Assembly (NCBI GenBank): GCA_002294045.1
Contig: DBEP01000006.1
Span: 1-64,000, forward strand
Direction: 5' to 3'
Origin: Lachnoclostridium sp. UBA903
GTDB taxonomy: Bacteria; Bacillota; Clostridia; Lachnospirales; Lachnospiraceae
DNA length: 64,000 bases
The first letter of the stretch is position 1. Every line of letters begins with the position of its first letter. The translations under genes were made by a program, and so were the position numbers. Shown here piece after piece: positions 1 to 9,387 of the stretch. The notes under the pieces were generated by a model. The model saw nothing but the letters and a program-made list of their open reading frames with translations. It was not told where the DNA came from and did not search any database.

Positions 1-18
1 CTCACTACGTTCGGCGCG

Positions 19-44
19 GGTATAATGTCTGTTGACATTATACC
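19..44. repeat. Perfect inverted repeat, 11-bp arms
   Basis: Arms GGTATAATGTC and GACATTATACC are separated by TGTT. No T-run follows on either strand, so it does not look like a standard terminator. It could be an operator or the edge of a dispersed repeat that begins left of the window. Nothing else is recognisable between it and the terminator at 225. Confidence 0.5.
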
Positions 45-224
45 ATATTATACTAAAGATTAAAATTCCTGTTCGTAACTCAGTTACCAAGGCTGCAACC
101 ATAAATAACGATTGAAAATAATACAGGAAAATCATATAAGGATACGGCTATGGCATATTTTTTAAACAGTCTGCCACAAATCACCATAAACGTTAAAGCG
201 GCATTGCCCGGCAGAGTCTATATT

Positions 225-294
225 AAAAGCCTGTCCTGCCGGTAAAAGTTCCAAAATATTATTCCGAAGCTTCTATCAGCAGGACAGACTTTTT
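225..294 (-). terminator. Terminator after the CPBP protease gene
   Basis: A long stem pairs AAAAGCCTGTCCTGC (225-239) with GCAGGACAGACTTTT (279-293). The minus strand ends the stem in GCTTTT followed by AATAT. It starts at the stop codon of the CPBP gene and may work in both directions. Confidence 0.7.
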
Positions 295-1396
295 ATTTCC
301 GTAAAATAGTATAGAAATTATCCATATTTTGTTCCGGTAACTCAGGTATATATAATTCATTAATTACCATAAGCGTCACACATATGACGATTGCAACAAT
401 TAAGCTGACGGTTATTAATCTTACCTTTTTAACAGGAACTTCGTAGGAATTATCCCATAAGCTTATATCACCCTCCTGGGTATAGTTTATATAGCTTTCC
501 GTCTGAAGGTTTCCATCTTTTCCTTTTGCACTGTTTTTAGTAAAAATCCCTTTTACATGCTCCCATCTGCCGGAATTCTTTGCAATTGTCCGAAACACAA
601 TAAAAGCAAGCACAGTTGCAATAACAGCCATTAAACCATAGCTTTGAATCACATATCCCAAATCCATGTTATCAGTCAGACCGGAATTTATTGATTCAAT
701 CAATTTCTCCGCATTATATTGCTCCGGACCGTACAGTGTTTCCAGAAGTTTAAACAGCTTTGGGTACACTGCCATTACCAATACGGAAGTTCCGTTTATA
801 AAGAAATGCACAATCATGGTGGACAAAATGGAATCCGTTGCCTCAATCAAAAGAGCAAATACGATTCCCATTGCAAAGGCATAGGAAAACTGATTTATGT
901 TGCCATGTATAATTCCAAACAAAAAACCACTTAAGAAAATCGCCTTTAACGGATTAACTTTGCTGTATTCATTGTAAAATATGCCCCGATAAACGGATTC
1001 CTCAAATATACAAGGTATTAAGGCAACCATAATCAGGCTCAACAGTAAACCATTATTCGTAACAATATTATTCATAAAATTTGTTGTATCATTCTGTACA
1101 TACAGCATGGATATGGCATTAATCAGATTCATCAGCGGCGTAATCAGATAGGAAAAAATAACAATCAGAATTACATTGGAAATCTTAATTTTATGAAGCC
1201 GTATTGCCTGTACAATATTTACCTTCCTGGTGATTAGGTAAACCAGGGAGGGAATAATCAGGATGATTTGCGATACTAAAAGTACCAAAAAATAATTATC
1301 CATATATGCCAGAATCCAGGTATTAATAAAAGAACCTAATATGGATATAAGAACCGTTGCTAAAAATACCCTGTTTACCGATTTTACTCTGTTCAT
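293..1396 (-). CDS. CPBP family intramembrane metalloprotease
   Basis: This 367-residue multi-pass membrane protein has the signature of the CPBP (Abi/Rce1-like) prenyl-protease family: an EESVYRG motif at about residues 132-138 (paired Glu and Arg), a second motif FGIIHGN with His164, and STMIVHFF with His197. These are the expected metal and catalytic residues of an intramembrane protease. There are about eight hydrophobic segments. A hydrophilic stretch near residues 275-325 precedes a final membrane helix, and this tail is longer than the core family. The gene lies 6 bases downstream of a methyltransferase gene on the same strand, so the two are probably cotranscribed. Family members act in bacteriocin immunity or peptide processing; the substrate here cannot be inferred. 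Confidence 0.9.
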   Translation of the reverse strand: MNRVKSVNRVFLATVLISILGSFINTWILAYMDNYFLVLLVSQIILIIPSLVYLITRKVNIVQAIRLHKIKISNVILIVIFSYLITPLMNLINAISMLYVQNDTTNFMNNIVTNNGLLLSLIMVALIPCIFEESVYRGIFYNEYSKVNPLKAIFLSGFLFGIIHGNINQFSYAFAMGIVFALLIEATDSILSTMIVHFFINGTSVLVMAVYPKLFKLLETLYGPEQYNAEKLIESINSGLTDNMDLGYVIQSYGLMAVIATVLAFIVFRTIAKNSGRWEHVKGIFTKNSAKGKDGNLQTESYINYTQEGDISLWDNSYEVPVKKVRLITVSLIVAIVICVTLMVINELYIPELPEQNMDNFYTILRK

Positions 1397-1402
1397 TAAG
1401 CT

Positions 1403-2029
1403 TTACACCTGCTTTTCCTCATCTTTTTTCCTGGCTAATACATTTAACCAGACTTCATCCCCTTTTTCATCTCTTACATCAGGGCTTTTCCATAACTCCA
1501 ACAATTCAAGTTCAGTAAATTTATTAATTATATCCTTCATCCCCTTCGTTTTGAAATCGTTAAAATACCGGCCGTTTCGAATACCTGAAAAGTCTCCGTG
1601 CTTAAAAGACATATATAATACACCGCCCGGTTTTAAGCATTTAATTACTTTCCCGAATATTTCCTCAAAATTATCCGGTGCAGTATGTAATAAAGAAGCA
1701 CATGCCCAAATTCCGTCAAATACTTCATCAAAATCCAGTTCGCAGAATTGCATATGTAGAACGTCCTGTCCAATATGTATGGAAGCCAGTTCACATAATT
1801 CTTTTGAACCGTCTATTGCAGTTACGTCAAAGCCTTTTTGAATCAGATACAGGCTGTCTCTTCCCGAGCCGCAGCCTAAATCCAGGATTTCTCCTCCTTC
1901 CGGCAGAAGAATGATAAATTTCTCCAAAGTATCTTTCATATCCAATTCTACTGTATTTTCAAAGTATAAATTTGCGTGTTTATTATAATAGTCTATCGAG
2001 TCCAACAAAACCCATCCTTTCAATTCCAT
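1403..2029 (-). CDS. Class I SAM-dependent methyltransferase
   Basis: A 208-residue protein with a Rossmann-type SAM-binding motif ILDLGCGSGRD at residues 48-58, an acidic residue at the end of beta-2 (AIDGS, Asp73), and a later LKPGG motif typical of class I methyltransferases. The substrate is unknown; small-molecule methylation (UbiE/Tehb-like fold) is the usual role. The ATG at 2029 has a poor ribosome binding site. A TTG about 8 codons in is preceded by AAAGGA and would give a protein starting just before DSIDYYNK, closer to family length. It sits directly upstream of the CPBP protease gene. Confidence 0.85.
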   Translation of the reverse strand: MELKGWVLLDSIDYYNKHANLYFENTVELDMKDTLEKFIILLPEGGEILDLGCGSGRDSLYLIQKGFDVTAIDGSKELCELASIHIGQDVLHMQFCELDFDEVFDGIWACASLLHTAPDNFEEIFGKVIKCLKPGGVLYMSFKHGDFSGIRNGRYFNDFKTKGMKDIINKFTELELLELWKSPDVRDEKGDEVWLNVLARKKDEEKQV

Positions 2030-2168
2030 TACGTTTTCACTACAACCGGTATAATTTTTAACTTAAATTCCGGTTACCAACCTGCAATATTATAATTATA
2101 TCAGACAATCCCTAAAATATCCAGTAAATTACACCTGAATTTATTACAAAGGAACTGGTAAATCCTGA

Positions 2169-2546
2169 TTATAATGAAGCAATTGCTTCAATTTCTATTA
2201 ACACATCCTTGGGAAGTCTTGCAACCTCTACACAAGACCTTGCAGGGCAATCCTTGGTAAAGTACCGGGTATAAACTTCATTCATTGCTGCAAAATCATC
2301 CATGTTCTTAATAAATACCGTGGTTTTAACCACACGGTCCATACCGGTACCGCAGGCTTCCAATAATGCTGAAAGACTTTTTAATACGCGGTCTGCCTGT
2401 ACCTTAATATCACCTTCCACTAACTTGCCGTCTTCCGGATTAATAGGGATAACACCGGATGTATAAACCATATTGTTTATTTCTATTGCCTGTGAATAAG
2501 GCCCGATTGCCGCCGGTGCTTTCGTTGTACTAATTACTTTTTTCAT
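2169..2546 (-). CDS. ridA: RidA family enamine/imine deaminase
   Basis: A 125-residue protein of standard RidA length. It contains the N-terminal segment APAAIGPYSQAI, the central SGVIPINPE, and the C-terminal signature CPARSCVEVARLPKDV with the conserved Arg that binds substrate carboxylate, followed by IEIEAIA. RidA hydrolyses reactive 2-aminoacrylate and related enamines released by PLP enzymes, protecting them from inactivation. It forms cytosolic trimers. The ATG has a reasonable upstream AGGTTATTAAG-type site. The gene appears to be monocistronic. Confidence 0.95.
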   Translation of the reverse strand: MKKVISTTKAPAAIGPYSQAIEINNMVYTSGVIPINPEDGKLVEGDIKVQADRVLKSLSALLEACGTGMDRVVKTTVFIKNMDDFAAMNEVYTRYFTKDCPARSCVEVARLPKDVLIEIEAIASL

Positions 2547-2803
2547 TTCTTAATAACCTCCGTAAACTATTTTTCCTTTCGTATAACAATTATATACCAA
2601 CTGAACAAGGATTTCACTAATTTTCTTGCTGCAAACACATGGAAAAATATTTAACACGCTGTGGAGTTTATTAGTGTCATAGGGGTTCTTTCCTGCAAAA
2701 TCGGGCAACTGCATCCGGGAGCCGCCTTTCTCCCTGGATTATTTTCCGCCCTGTGCTTTCCCGGAAGTCATTAATAATATTTATACCACATCGGATAAAT
2801 TAA

Positions 2804-2812
2804 TGTTATAAT
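2804..2812 (+). promoter_or_regulatory. Extended -10 promoter for the thioesterase gene
   Basis: TGTTATAAT is a perfect extended -10 element, placing transcription start near 2819. This lies downstream of the more upstream in-frame ATG at 2815, which supports the ATG at 2842 as the real start. The rest of the 2547-2803 gap shows no gene; it holds short GC-rich inverted segments near 2690-2775 of no clear role. Confidence 0.55.
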
Positions 2813-2841
2813 AAATGGTAAATGAAATAAAGGAGAATTCT

Positions 2842-3558
2842 ATGTACAGTTTTAAAAGCCGAGTCCGTTACAGCGAAATTGACAAAGACAAAAAGATGGA
2901 CCTGTATTCCATAATTAATTATTTTCAGGACTGCAGTATTTTCCAATCTGAAGATATTGGTATGGGACTGGCATATTTGGAGAAAAATAAACGTGTCTGG
3001 CTAATGAATGCATGGCAGATAATTGTAAATCGATTTCCGGTTCTGGGAGAAGAGATTACCATCTCTACCTGGGCGTATGATTTCAACAGCATGTACGGAT
3101 ACCGGAATTTTATGATTGAAGATTCCTCCGTACAGCCGGCAGCCATAGCCAATTCTATCTGGGTTTATATGAATACGGAGAATAATTGTCCCGTCAAGGT
3201 TACGGAAAAGGATATTCGCGGCTATAATCCTGAAAAAAAATACGATATGGATTATGCTCCCCGAAAAATTGCCATTCCCCGGAATATGAATGCCCTAACC
3301 GGTTTTCCGGTAATCCGTTCCAATATAGATACCAATAATCATGTAAATAACGGACAATATATAAAAATGGCGGAGGAATTCCTGCCAAGCGGATATCGGA
3401 TTAGGCAAATGCGGGCAGAATACAGAATGTCTGCTGTTTTAGGAGATATTATCGTTCCCATGGTATGCAGCGAGAATAATACATATACGGTGGTTCTCGC
3501 CAATACGGAAGGGAAACCTTTTACTATTATTGAATTTAAACAACAGGAGGATTTATGA
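2842..3558 (+). CDS. Acyl-ACP thioesterase
   Basis: A 238-residue protein with the double hot-dog layout of bacterial acyl-[acyl carrier protein] thioesterases (FatA/FatB-like family). The first half opens with YSFKSRVRYSEID. The second half contains SNIDTNNHVNNGQY, which carries the Asn/His catalytic residues. It releases free fatty acids from ACP in the cytosol. The start at 2842 was chosen because AAGGAG lies 6 bases upstream and a predicted promoter lies between this ATG and the in-frame ATG at 2815. It overlaps the next gene by 4 bases (ATGA), indicating translational coupling. Confidence 0.9.
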   Translation: MYSFKSRVRYSEIDKDKKMDLYSIINYFQDCSIFQSEDIGMGLAYLEKNKRVWLMNAWQIIVNRFPVLGEEITISTWAYDFNSMYGYRNFMIEDSSVQPAAIANSIWVYMNTENNCPVKVTEKDIRGYNPEKKYDMDYAPRKIAIPRNMNALTGFPVIRSNIDTNNHVNNGQYIKMAEEFLPSGYRIRQMRAEYRMSAVLGDIIVPMVCSENNTYTVVLANTEGKPFTIIEFKQQEDL

Positions 3559-4466
3559 TAAAGTTAGGTGAAGTACAAACTCTTAAGGTTCTAAAGACCA
3601 CTGACTTCGGTATTTATCTTGGGGAGGAGGATTCAGGCGGCAGCACGGCCCGCCCGGGAAAGACATCCTACGGCAGGAGAACAGCCTCTTTAGGACAAGC
3701 CCCTAATACCGGAAATAATACAATTCTGCTGCCGAAAAATCAGGTGCCGGAAGGAACAAAAACAGGAGATACCCTGGAGGTATTCGTATATAAGGATTCG
3801 GAGGATCGTCCTATTGCAACTACCACCATCCCTGAATTGACACTGGGAAAAACGGCGCTTTTAAAAGTGAAGGAGGTTACCCCCATCGGCGCATTTTTAG
3901 AATGGGGTTTGGCTAAGGATTTGCTGCTGCCCTTTAAGGAGCAGACAGCCAGGGTTCATACCGGTGAAGAGGTACTGGTTTCTCTCTATATTGATAAAAG
4001 CCAACGTTTATGTGCAACCATGAAAGTCTATGATTATCTGGACTATAAATCTCCATACCATAAAAATGACCAGGTGGCCGGTACGGTCTATGAAATTTCG
4101 GATAACTTCGGCGCATTTGTTGCGGTGGACAACCGCTACCAGGCATTAATTCCGGTTAAAGAACTTTACGGTTCCATAAAGGTAGGAGACCGTATAAAAG
4201 CCAGAGTTACTCAGGTCAAGGAAGACGGGAAGCTGGATTTAAGTGTGCGGGAAAAATCCTATCTGCAGCTGGATTCGGATGCGGAAATAATTTTTCAAAT
4301 ATTAAAGGAGGCCGGCGGCTTTCTGCCCTATCATGATAAAACAGATTCTGAAATTATCAACGCCCAGTTTAAACTAAGCAAAAACGCATTTAAACGCGCC
4401 ATCGGAAGACTTATGAAGGAAGGCCGGATAACTATTACAGATACCGGTATTACGGAAATAAAGTAA
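3555..4466 (+). CDS. cvfB: CvfB-like S1 RNA-binding protein
   Basis: A 303-residue protein with the CvfB/YitL layout: an N-terminal S1-like domain beginning LGEVQTLKVLKTTDFGIYLG, further S1 modules in the middle (GTVYEISDNFGAFVAVD and GDRIKARVTQVKEDGKLDLS), and a C-terminal winged-helix region ending FKRAIGRLMKEGRITITDTG. Residues 27-60 contain a Gly/Ser/Arg-rich insertion within the first S1 domain that looks longer than usual. CvfB proteins bind RNA and influence virulence or RNA turnover in Firmicutes. The gene is coupled by a 4-base overlap to the thioesterase and ends in a strong hairpin array. Confidence 0.85.
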   Translation: MIKLGEVQTLKVLKTTDFGIYLGEEDSGGSTARPGKTSYGRRTASLGQAPNTGNNTILLPKNQVPEGTKTGDTLEVFVYKDSEDRPIATTTIPELTLGKTALLKVKEVTPIGAFLEWGLAKDLLLPFKEQTARVHTGEEVLVSLYIDKSQRLCATMKVYDYLDYKSPYHKNDQVAGTVYEISDNFGAFVAVDNRYQALIPVKELYGSIKVGDRIKARVTQVKEDGKLDLSVREKSYLQLDSDAEIIFQILKEAGGFLPYHDKTDSEIINAQFKLSKNAFKRAIGRLMKEGRITITDTGITEIK

Positions 4467-4562
4467 TAGGAGATATCGAATGACTCAGGGGAAGAGAATG
4501 ACGCCAGCACACTGTCAGTGACAATCTTCCTTTGCCGCATCTTGTGCATCCTGCCTGGAGGG

Positions 4563-4605
4563 CTTTTTAATCTCATAGGACGAATTTTCCTATGAGATTA
4601 AAAAG
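4563..4605. repeat. Dispersed hairpin repeat, copy A (intact)
   Basis: An 18-bp perfect stem (4563-4580 with 4588-4605) closes a 7-base loop CGAATTT. The core ATAGGA-CGNANTT-TCCTAT recurs near 21440, 27910, 30320, 38480 and 49490. The 60 bases before it, with an ACTGTCAGTGACAA palindrome and TGTGCATCCTGCC, resemble 62648-62715. It follows the cvfB stop codon and probably also works as a terminator. Confidence 0.75.
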
Positions 4606-4670
4606 GTCTGCGGTAAAATCAATACCTTAACTGAATGACATTGATTTTGCTACAGACCTGTTTATTTCCT
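4604..4670 (+). terminator. Terminator after cvfB
   Basis: A second stem pairs 4604-4622 with 4641-4659 (AGGTCTG with CAGACCT, and AAAATCAA with TTGATTTT, with three wobble or mismatched positions), followed by GTTTATTTCC. It stands directly behind the repeat hairpin. Confidence 0.7.
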
Positions 4671-4740
4671 TTTCAAATTAACAATTAGTAACTAGTTAAG
4701 AACCAATTCTGAATTATTTATTAGTTTTATATAAATATTA

Positions 4741-5169
4741 TTATTTTTGCTGCCCGGGATTATCCAGAAATCTCATCTTAGGATTTGGATTATCCTTAAA
4801 AGTTTTTATTCTAGGTTCAGGTACCTCTTCCTTATAAAGACTGCCCAAATTATTAAGCAGCTTATCCTTACATGCCTTGCAGAATCTTCCGGTTCTAATC
4901 ATTGTCCCGCAGTTTTCACATTCAATTCCAACCACAGAATCCTCAGAAAACGCCAGTCTTTCCTCTCTTATCCACTTTTGGATCTGCATGGTGGATACGT
5001 CATTTTCCTCAGCTACCTCCTGCATGCCGGCTCCCGGATGGTTATAAATATATTCTTTTACCATTGCAAACTTTTCCTCCAGGGCCTTCATACAAGCGCT
5101 GCACAGGGGCGGCATTCCACTAATATAATTAAATATTTTGCCACAATTTTTACAGTTTCGTACATCCAT
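4741..5169 (-). CDS. YvyF-like flagellar-region zinc-ribbon protein
   Basis: A 142-residue protein resembling the TIGR03826/YvyF family found in flagellar and com regions of Firmicutes. It has an N-terminal CKNCGKIF...CSAC zinc-binding motif (residues 6-26), a central helix-turn-helix-like part (AGMQEVAEENDVSTMQIQKWIREERL), and a second zinc ribbon CENCG...RFCKAC (about residues 83-99). A tight AAGGAGGAG precedes the ATG. It lies 12 bases downstream of comF, as in B. subtilis where comF and yvyF are neighbours. Its role may be in flagellar gene control; this is inferred from family and position. Confidence 0.8.
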   Translation of the reverse strand: MDVRNCKNCGKIFNYISGMPPLCSACMKALEEKFAMVKEYIYNHPGAGMQEVAEENDVSTMQIQKWIREERLAFSEDSVVGIECENCGTMIRTGRFCKACKDKLLNNLGSLYKEEVPEPRIKTFKDNPNPKMRFLDNPGQQK

Positions 5170-5181
5170 AACTACTCCTCC

Positions 5182-5904
5182 TTAGAATCCTTTACCAATA
5201 CAAACACTCAGAAAATAAACTTCATCAATACCGTTTTGTAGTATTATATTCGTACAGGCTTCAATGGTACTGCCTGTGGTATAAATATCGTCTATTAACA
5301 TCACCTTATGGATTGTACCCGGAAATTTATTGCTTTCCTTATGGGAATAAGTAAATGCCTTTTCTAAATTTTTCAGCCTTTCTTTATCATTTAATGATTT
5401 TTGAGGCTGGGTTTTTTTATCCCTTTGCAGAAGATGGGATAGTACTGCAATATTCAGTTTTCTACCGATATCTCTGGCAAGGATATCCGCCTGATTATAA
5501 CCCCGTTGTATTTGCTTGCTTTTATGGACCGGAACGGGTACTAATACATCCGGAGCAATCCCGCATATCTCCATACCGTACTTTTTGGTTATTTCATCAA
5601 TATAAAAGTCACTGTATTCCCTTCTTCCATGAAATTTAAAATCCGCTATGGATTTCTTCATGACCGAATCATAAACCCATAAAGCATAACCTTTTATATA
5701 ATGATGATGTTTTGTCCCGCAATCATGACAATATTCTTCTTCCTCTGATTCTATCGGTTTACTGCACTTTTTACACCGAGGTTCTTCTATTGGCTTTAAT
5801 TTTGATTTACAAGGAGGGCATATCAATTCTCCCCTGGGTTTCACTATATCTCCGCATATCGGACATCTTCTGGGATATATTATATCTATAAATGTATTTT
5901 GCAA
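5182..5904 (-). CDS. comF: ComF family protein (phosphoribosyltransferase-like)
   Basis: About 240 residues from the TTG at 5904, which has AGGGGG six bases upstream and starts just before the family N-terminus FIDIIYPRRCPICG. An in-frame TTG at 5970 overlapping the previous gene is the alternative start. Two zinc-finger-like pairs (CPICG...CPPC and CKKC...CHDC) precede a type I phosphoribosyltransferase domain with the PRPP loop MLIDDIYTTGSTIEAC. ComF proteins are needed for DNA uptake during competence in model species and act in the cytosol, possibly with the PriA helicase. Whether this organism is naturally competent is unknown. Confidence 0.9.
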   Translation of the reverse strand: MQNTFIDIIYPRRCPICGDIVKPRGELICPPCKSKLKPIEEPRCKKCSKPIESEEEEYCHDCGTKHHHYIKGYALWVYDSVMKKSIADFKFHGRREYSDFYIDEITKKYGMEICGIAPDVLVPVPVHKSKQIQRGYNQADILARDIGRKLNIAVLSHLLQRDKKTQPQKSLNDKERLKNLEKAFTYSHKESNKFPGTIHKVMLIDDIYTTGSTIEACTNIILQNGIDEVYFLSVCIGKGF

Positions 5905-5966
5905 ATTGTTCCCCCTACTGTTACTTACTCCCCGGTGCAGCAAAATTAAGGTATAATCAATTTTTA

Positions 5967-6875
5967 TCAAAATAATTGTTCCGGATAGGCTCCCTGGTCA
6001 ACCAATGTACGGAAGGACTCCACTACCATTTGCTTATCTTCTTTATAAGTGACGCCAAACCATTTATCTTTGGTTGAAAGTACATGAACCACTGCTTTGC
6101 CTTCTTTAACCAGTCTTCCTACTTCCTCCGGAAGTAAATATTCTGACTTTAATTCATTGCCATGTTCATTCAGGAAAGCAATAAATCCGGTTTCCAGCTC
6201 TTTTATAAGCCCTGTGGTAAATCCCCACATATTCATGGAAACAGAACAATTTAAATCAAGCTCGATTTCACCGCCTTTACCGTCGGATGCCCCGGCAAAA
6301 TTCCCTTTCCGTTTTACCTCCCTGGTTTCCGTAATATCTACCAGCAAACCATTCTCATCAACCTGGCATACCCCCCGTGTAACCGAACCGTTATCACTTA
6401 AGGTATTGCCTAAAACAAATCCGGCCATACAGTATTCATTTACATCTTCTGATTTTAATCCGGCCAAATAGTCATGAACTTTAACAAAGGCTTCTTTACC
6501 ATAATAATCATCCGCATTTATAACGGCAAATGGTTCCTTTACGGTACCAAGGCAGCATAATATGGCCTGGCCCGTTCCCCAGGGTTTGGTTCTGTCTTCC
6601 GGCACCCTGTACCCGGCCGGTAAATTGTCCAGTTCCTGGAATACATAATCCACATCAATGATTTTAGAAATACGATTTCCAATTACTTCTTTAAAATCTT
6701 TCTCCAAATCCTTTCTTATGATAAAAACTACTTTATTAAAGCCCGCTTCTATCGCATCATAAATGGAATAATCCATTATAATTTCACCGCTTGGCCCTAC
6801 CGGCTCCAGCTGTTTGATTCCTCCGTATCTGCTTCCTAATCCTGCTGCCATTATCACTAATGTAATTTTTTTCAT
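5967..6875 (-). CDS. NTP-transferase family sugar nucleotidyltransferase
   Basis: A 302-residue protein with the GT-A nucleotidyltransferase fold. The N-terminal nucleotide-binding loop reads MAAGLGSRYGGIKQLEPVGPSGE (residues 9-31), with the metal-binding region AVINADDYYG near residue 118. Similar proteins are annotated as nucleotidyltransferases related to UDP-glucose pyrophosphorylase, but the exact sugar is not determinable. GCGAAAGGGGATAG precedes the ATG. Its 3' end abuts comF, so they may be cotranscribed. Confidence 0.85.
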   Translation of the reverse strand: MKKITLVIMAAGLGSRYGGIKQLEPVGPSGEIIMDYSIYDAIEAGFNKVVFIIRKDLEKDFKEVIGNRISKIIDVDYVFQELDNLPAGYRVPEDRTKPWGTGQAILCCLGTVKEPFAVINADDYYGKEAFVKVHDYLAGLKSEDVNEYCMAGFVLGNTLSDNGSVTRGVCQVDENGLLVDITETREVKRKGNFAGASDGKGGEIELDLNCSVSMNMWGFTTGLIKELETGFIAFLNEHGNELKSEYLLPEEVGRLVKEGKAVVHVLSTKDKWFGVTYKEDKQMVVESFRTLVDQGAYPEQLF

Positions 6876-7072
6876 AACTATCCCCTTTCGCTGATGCTCT
6901 ATTCTCCATTAATATTAATAACCTATTTTTATAATAATATTATCTCATTTACTTATTAAGCTTGTATTTTAACCGGTTAAAGTTTTATCCAATTGATTTG
7001 ATGTAATATAAGTTATCCGAAGTTGTTTTCTAAACTTCTTATAAAAGACGCTGCTTTCGCGCCGTTCATCCG

Positions 7073-7103
7073 ATTATAGGAACATGATTTTTGTTCCTAT
7101 AAT
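7073..7103. repeat. Hairpin with ATAGGA/TCCTAT core
   Basis: An 11-bp perfect stem, ATTATAGGAAC (7073-7083) with GTTCCTATAAT (7093-7103), lies in the gap after recD2. It shares the TATAGGA/TCCTATA core with the dispersed hairpin family but has a different loop. No T-run follows on the minus strand. Otherwise the 6876-7155 gap is AT-rich and empty. Confidence 0.5.
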
Positions 7104-7155
7104 ATATACTATATTATAACCCAGTTTTCCAAAATTTGCACCTAATAATTTACTA

Positions 7156-9387
7156 TTATTTCAGATATAATTCATGAATTCTGTTCGATAGACCGGAATA
7201 CCGGCGCTGTTCGCTTTCATTATCAATCATTATCTGTACGATATCCTGGCTTCCTACTATGGTGACGCAGTTTTTTGCCCTTGTAACGGCCGTGTACAGC
7301 AGATTCCGGTTCATCAGCATCTTAGGACCCGTAAGTAAAGGCATAACCACTGCCGGATATTCACTGCCCTGGGATTTATGGATGGTAATTGCATAGGCTA
7401 ATTCCAGTTCCTCCAGCTGGCTGAAAGTGTATTCTACCATTCTGCCTTCGTCAAATTCCACGGTAATCTGTTCAGCAAATAAATTAATTTCCCTGATAAT
7501 ACCCGTATCTCCGTTAAAAATACCGGCTCCGTTCTCTATGGTGATACCGTATTGGCTTCTCATTTCCCAGGCCAGCTGATAATTGTTTTTTATTTGCATC
7601 ACCTTATCCCCTTCCCGGAAAATGCAATTGTGATATTCTTTTTCTTTTTTTTCATCTGAGGGAGGATTTAAATACTGCTGTAATACCTGATTCAGCCGTT
7701 CCACTCCCAATTCCCCTTTTCTCATAGGCGTGAGTACCTGGACATCAAAGGCGGTAGCCTTGACATACTTTGGCATTTTATCGCGCACCAGGGTAACAAT
7801 GACCTGTATGATAACCGTTACATCATTCCTTTTTAACAGGAAGAAGTCCTTGCTTTTATTATCCAGGTTAATCTGCTCACCGGCATTAATCTTATGGGCA
7901 TTGACAATGATATCACTTTCTGATGCCTGCCTGAATATCTTAGTTAATTTTACTACATTAAAATGATGGGAATTAATAATGTCCCTTAGAACATTGCCGG
8001 GACCCACAGAGGGAAGCTGGTTGACATCACCGACAAGCACCAGCCTTGTACCTACCGTAATAGCGCGCAGCAGAGCATGCATCAGTCCTATATCAACCAT
8101 GGACATTTCATCAATAATGATAACGTCCGTTTCCAAGGGATTTCCTTCATTCCTCTCAAAGACCAGTCTACTATCCATATCGCCGGACAGTTTGGAAATT
8201 TCCAATAACCGGTGTATCGTCCTTGCTTCATATCCGGTGGTTTCCGTCATTCTCTTGGCGGCTCTCCCCGTAGGTGCCGCCAATAAAATATCCATTCCTT
8301 CCGCTTCAAAAAAACGTATAATCGCATTAATGGTAGTTGTTTTGCCGGTTCCGGGTCCTCCCGTAATGACAAGAAGTCCGTTTTTAGCGGCTTCCATTAC
8401 TGCTGTCCGCTGCATCTCGTCCAGTTCTATCTGAAACTGTTTTTCAACAGCCGACAATCTGGAGTCAATTTCCGTTAGTGGTAAATCATATTTTATATTC
8501 AGGTCACAAAGCATTTTAGCGGAATTTAATTCCAGATAAAATAAGCTGGCTCCGTAAATCTGCTTTATGCCCTCACTTTCACGTATCATTATTTTTTTGT
8601 CCATGGCCAGATCCATAATATGGTGATCTATCCCGCTTACATCAACCCCTAATAATTCCGCAGTCCTGGCTGTCAGTACTTCCTCCGGCAAATATACATG
8701 TCCTCCTCCGCTTGCCTGGAGCAGAACATACAAAATTCCGGCCTTCATCCGGTAATCGGAATCCGTTCCGATACCTATACGGGCTGCAATTTCATCCGCC
8801 AGCTTAAACCCGATTCCACTGATATCCTCAGCTAATTTATATGGGTTTTCCTTCACAACCTGATACATTTTGTCCCCATATTCCTTATAAATCTTGGCAG
8901 CCAAGGTTGCAGTTATGCCAAATTGCTGGAGAAACAGCATGGCACCCCGCATATCTTTTTTCTCGTCAAATTGTCTGGCAATCTCCCTGGCCATATTCTC
9001 ACTAATACCTTTTACTTCTGCCAGACGTTCCGGCTCTTCTTCTATAATGCGAAACGTATCCTTTTTAAACCTTCTGACAATACGGGCAGCCAGCGCATTT
9101 CCGATGCCTTTAATTGCTCCCGAACCCAAATACTTCTCAATTGACTGTAAATCCTCCGGCTCTACGAATTCATAGCTCTGAACCTGGAACTGCTCTCCAT
9201 ATAACTGATGGGCGGTATAATTCCCGGTAGCACGAATAAATTCTCCCTCACTGATAAAAGTAAAGGAACCGACACAGGTCATTTCCACATCATCATTAAC
9301 CAGGTTCAATACCGTATAGCCATTTTCCGCATTTCGGAAAACGATTTTATCTACATATCCTTCCAATACTTCGGACAATTTATTCAT
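7156..9387 (-). CDS. recD2: RecD2-type ATP-dependent 5'-3' DNA helicase
   Basis: A 743-residue protein matching the RecD2/YrrC family. It has an N-terminal OB-like domain (residues 1-75), tandem helix-hairpin-helix segments (GSGAIKGIGNALAARI and ISGIGFKLADEIAARI), a Walker A ITGGPGTGKTTT (343-352), a Walker B IIIDEMSMVD, and a C-terminal UvrD-like motif VI region (ITIHKSQGSEYPAVV, TAVTRAKNCV). RecD2 occurs without RecBC and works in DNA repair and replication-fork processing. AAAGGAGG lies 4 bases before the ATG. It is separate from its neighbours. Confidence 0.95.
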   Translation of the reverse strand: MNKLSEVLEGYVDKIVFRNAENGYTVLNLVNDDVEMTCVGSFTFISEGEFIRATGNYTAHQLYGEQFQVQSYEFVEPEDLQSIEKYLGSGAIKGIGNALAARIVRRFKKDTFRIIEEEPERLAEVKGISENMAREIARQFDEKKDMRGAMLFLQQFGITATLAAKIYKEYGDKMYQVVKENPYKLAEDISGIGFKLADEIAARIGIGTDSDYRMKAGILYVLLQASGGGHVYLPEEVLTARTAELLGVDVSGIDHHIMDLAMDKKIMIRESEGIKQIYGASLFYLELNSAKMLCDLNIKYDLPLTEIDSRLSAVEKQFQIELDEMQRTAVMEAAKNGLLVITGGPGTGKTTTINAIIRFFEAEGMDILLAAPTGRAAKRMTETTGYEARTIHRLLEISKLSGDMDSRLVFERNEGNPLETDVIIIDEMSMVDIGLMHALLRAITVGTRLVLVGDVNQLPSVGPGNVLRDIINSHHFNVVKLTKIFRQASESDIIVNAHKINAGEQINLDNKSKDFFLLKRNDVTVIIQVIVTLVRDKMPKYVKATAFDVQVLTPMRKGELGVERLNQVLQQYLNPPSDEKKEKEYHNCIFREGDKVMQIKNNYQLAWEMRSQYGITIENGAGIFNGDTGIIREINLFAEQITVEFDEGRMVEYTFSQLEELELAYAITIHKSQGSEYPAVVMPLLTGPKMLMNRNLLYTAVTRAKNCVTIVGSQDIVQIMIDNESEQRRYSGLSNRIHELYLK

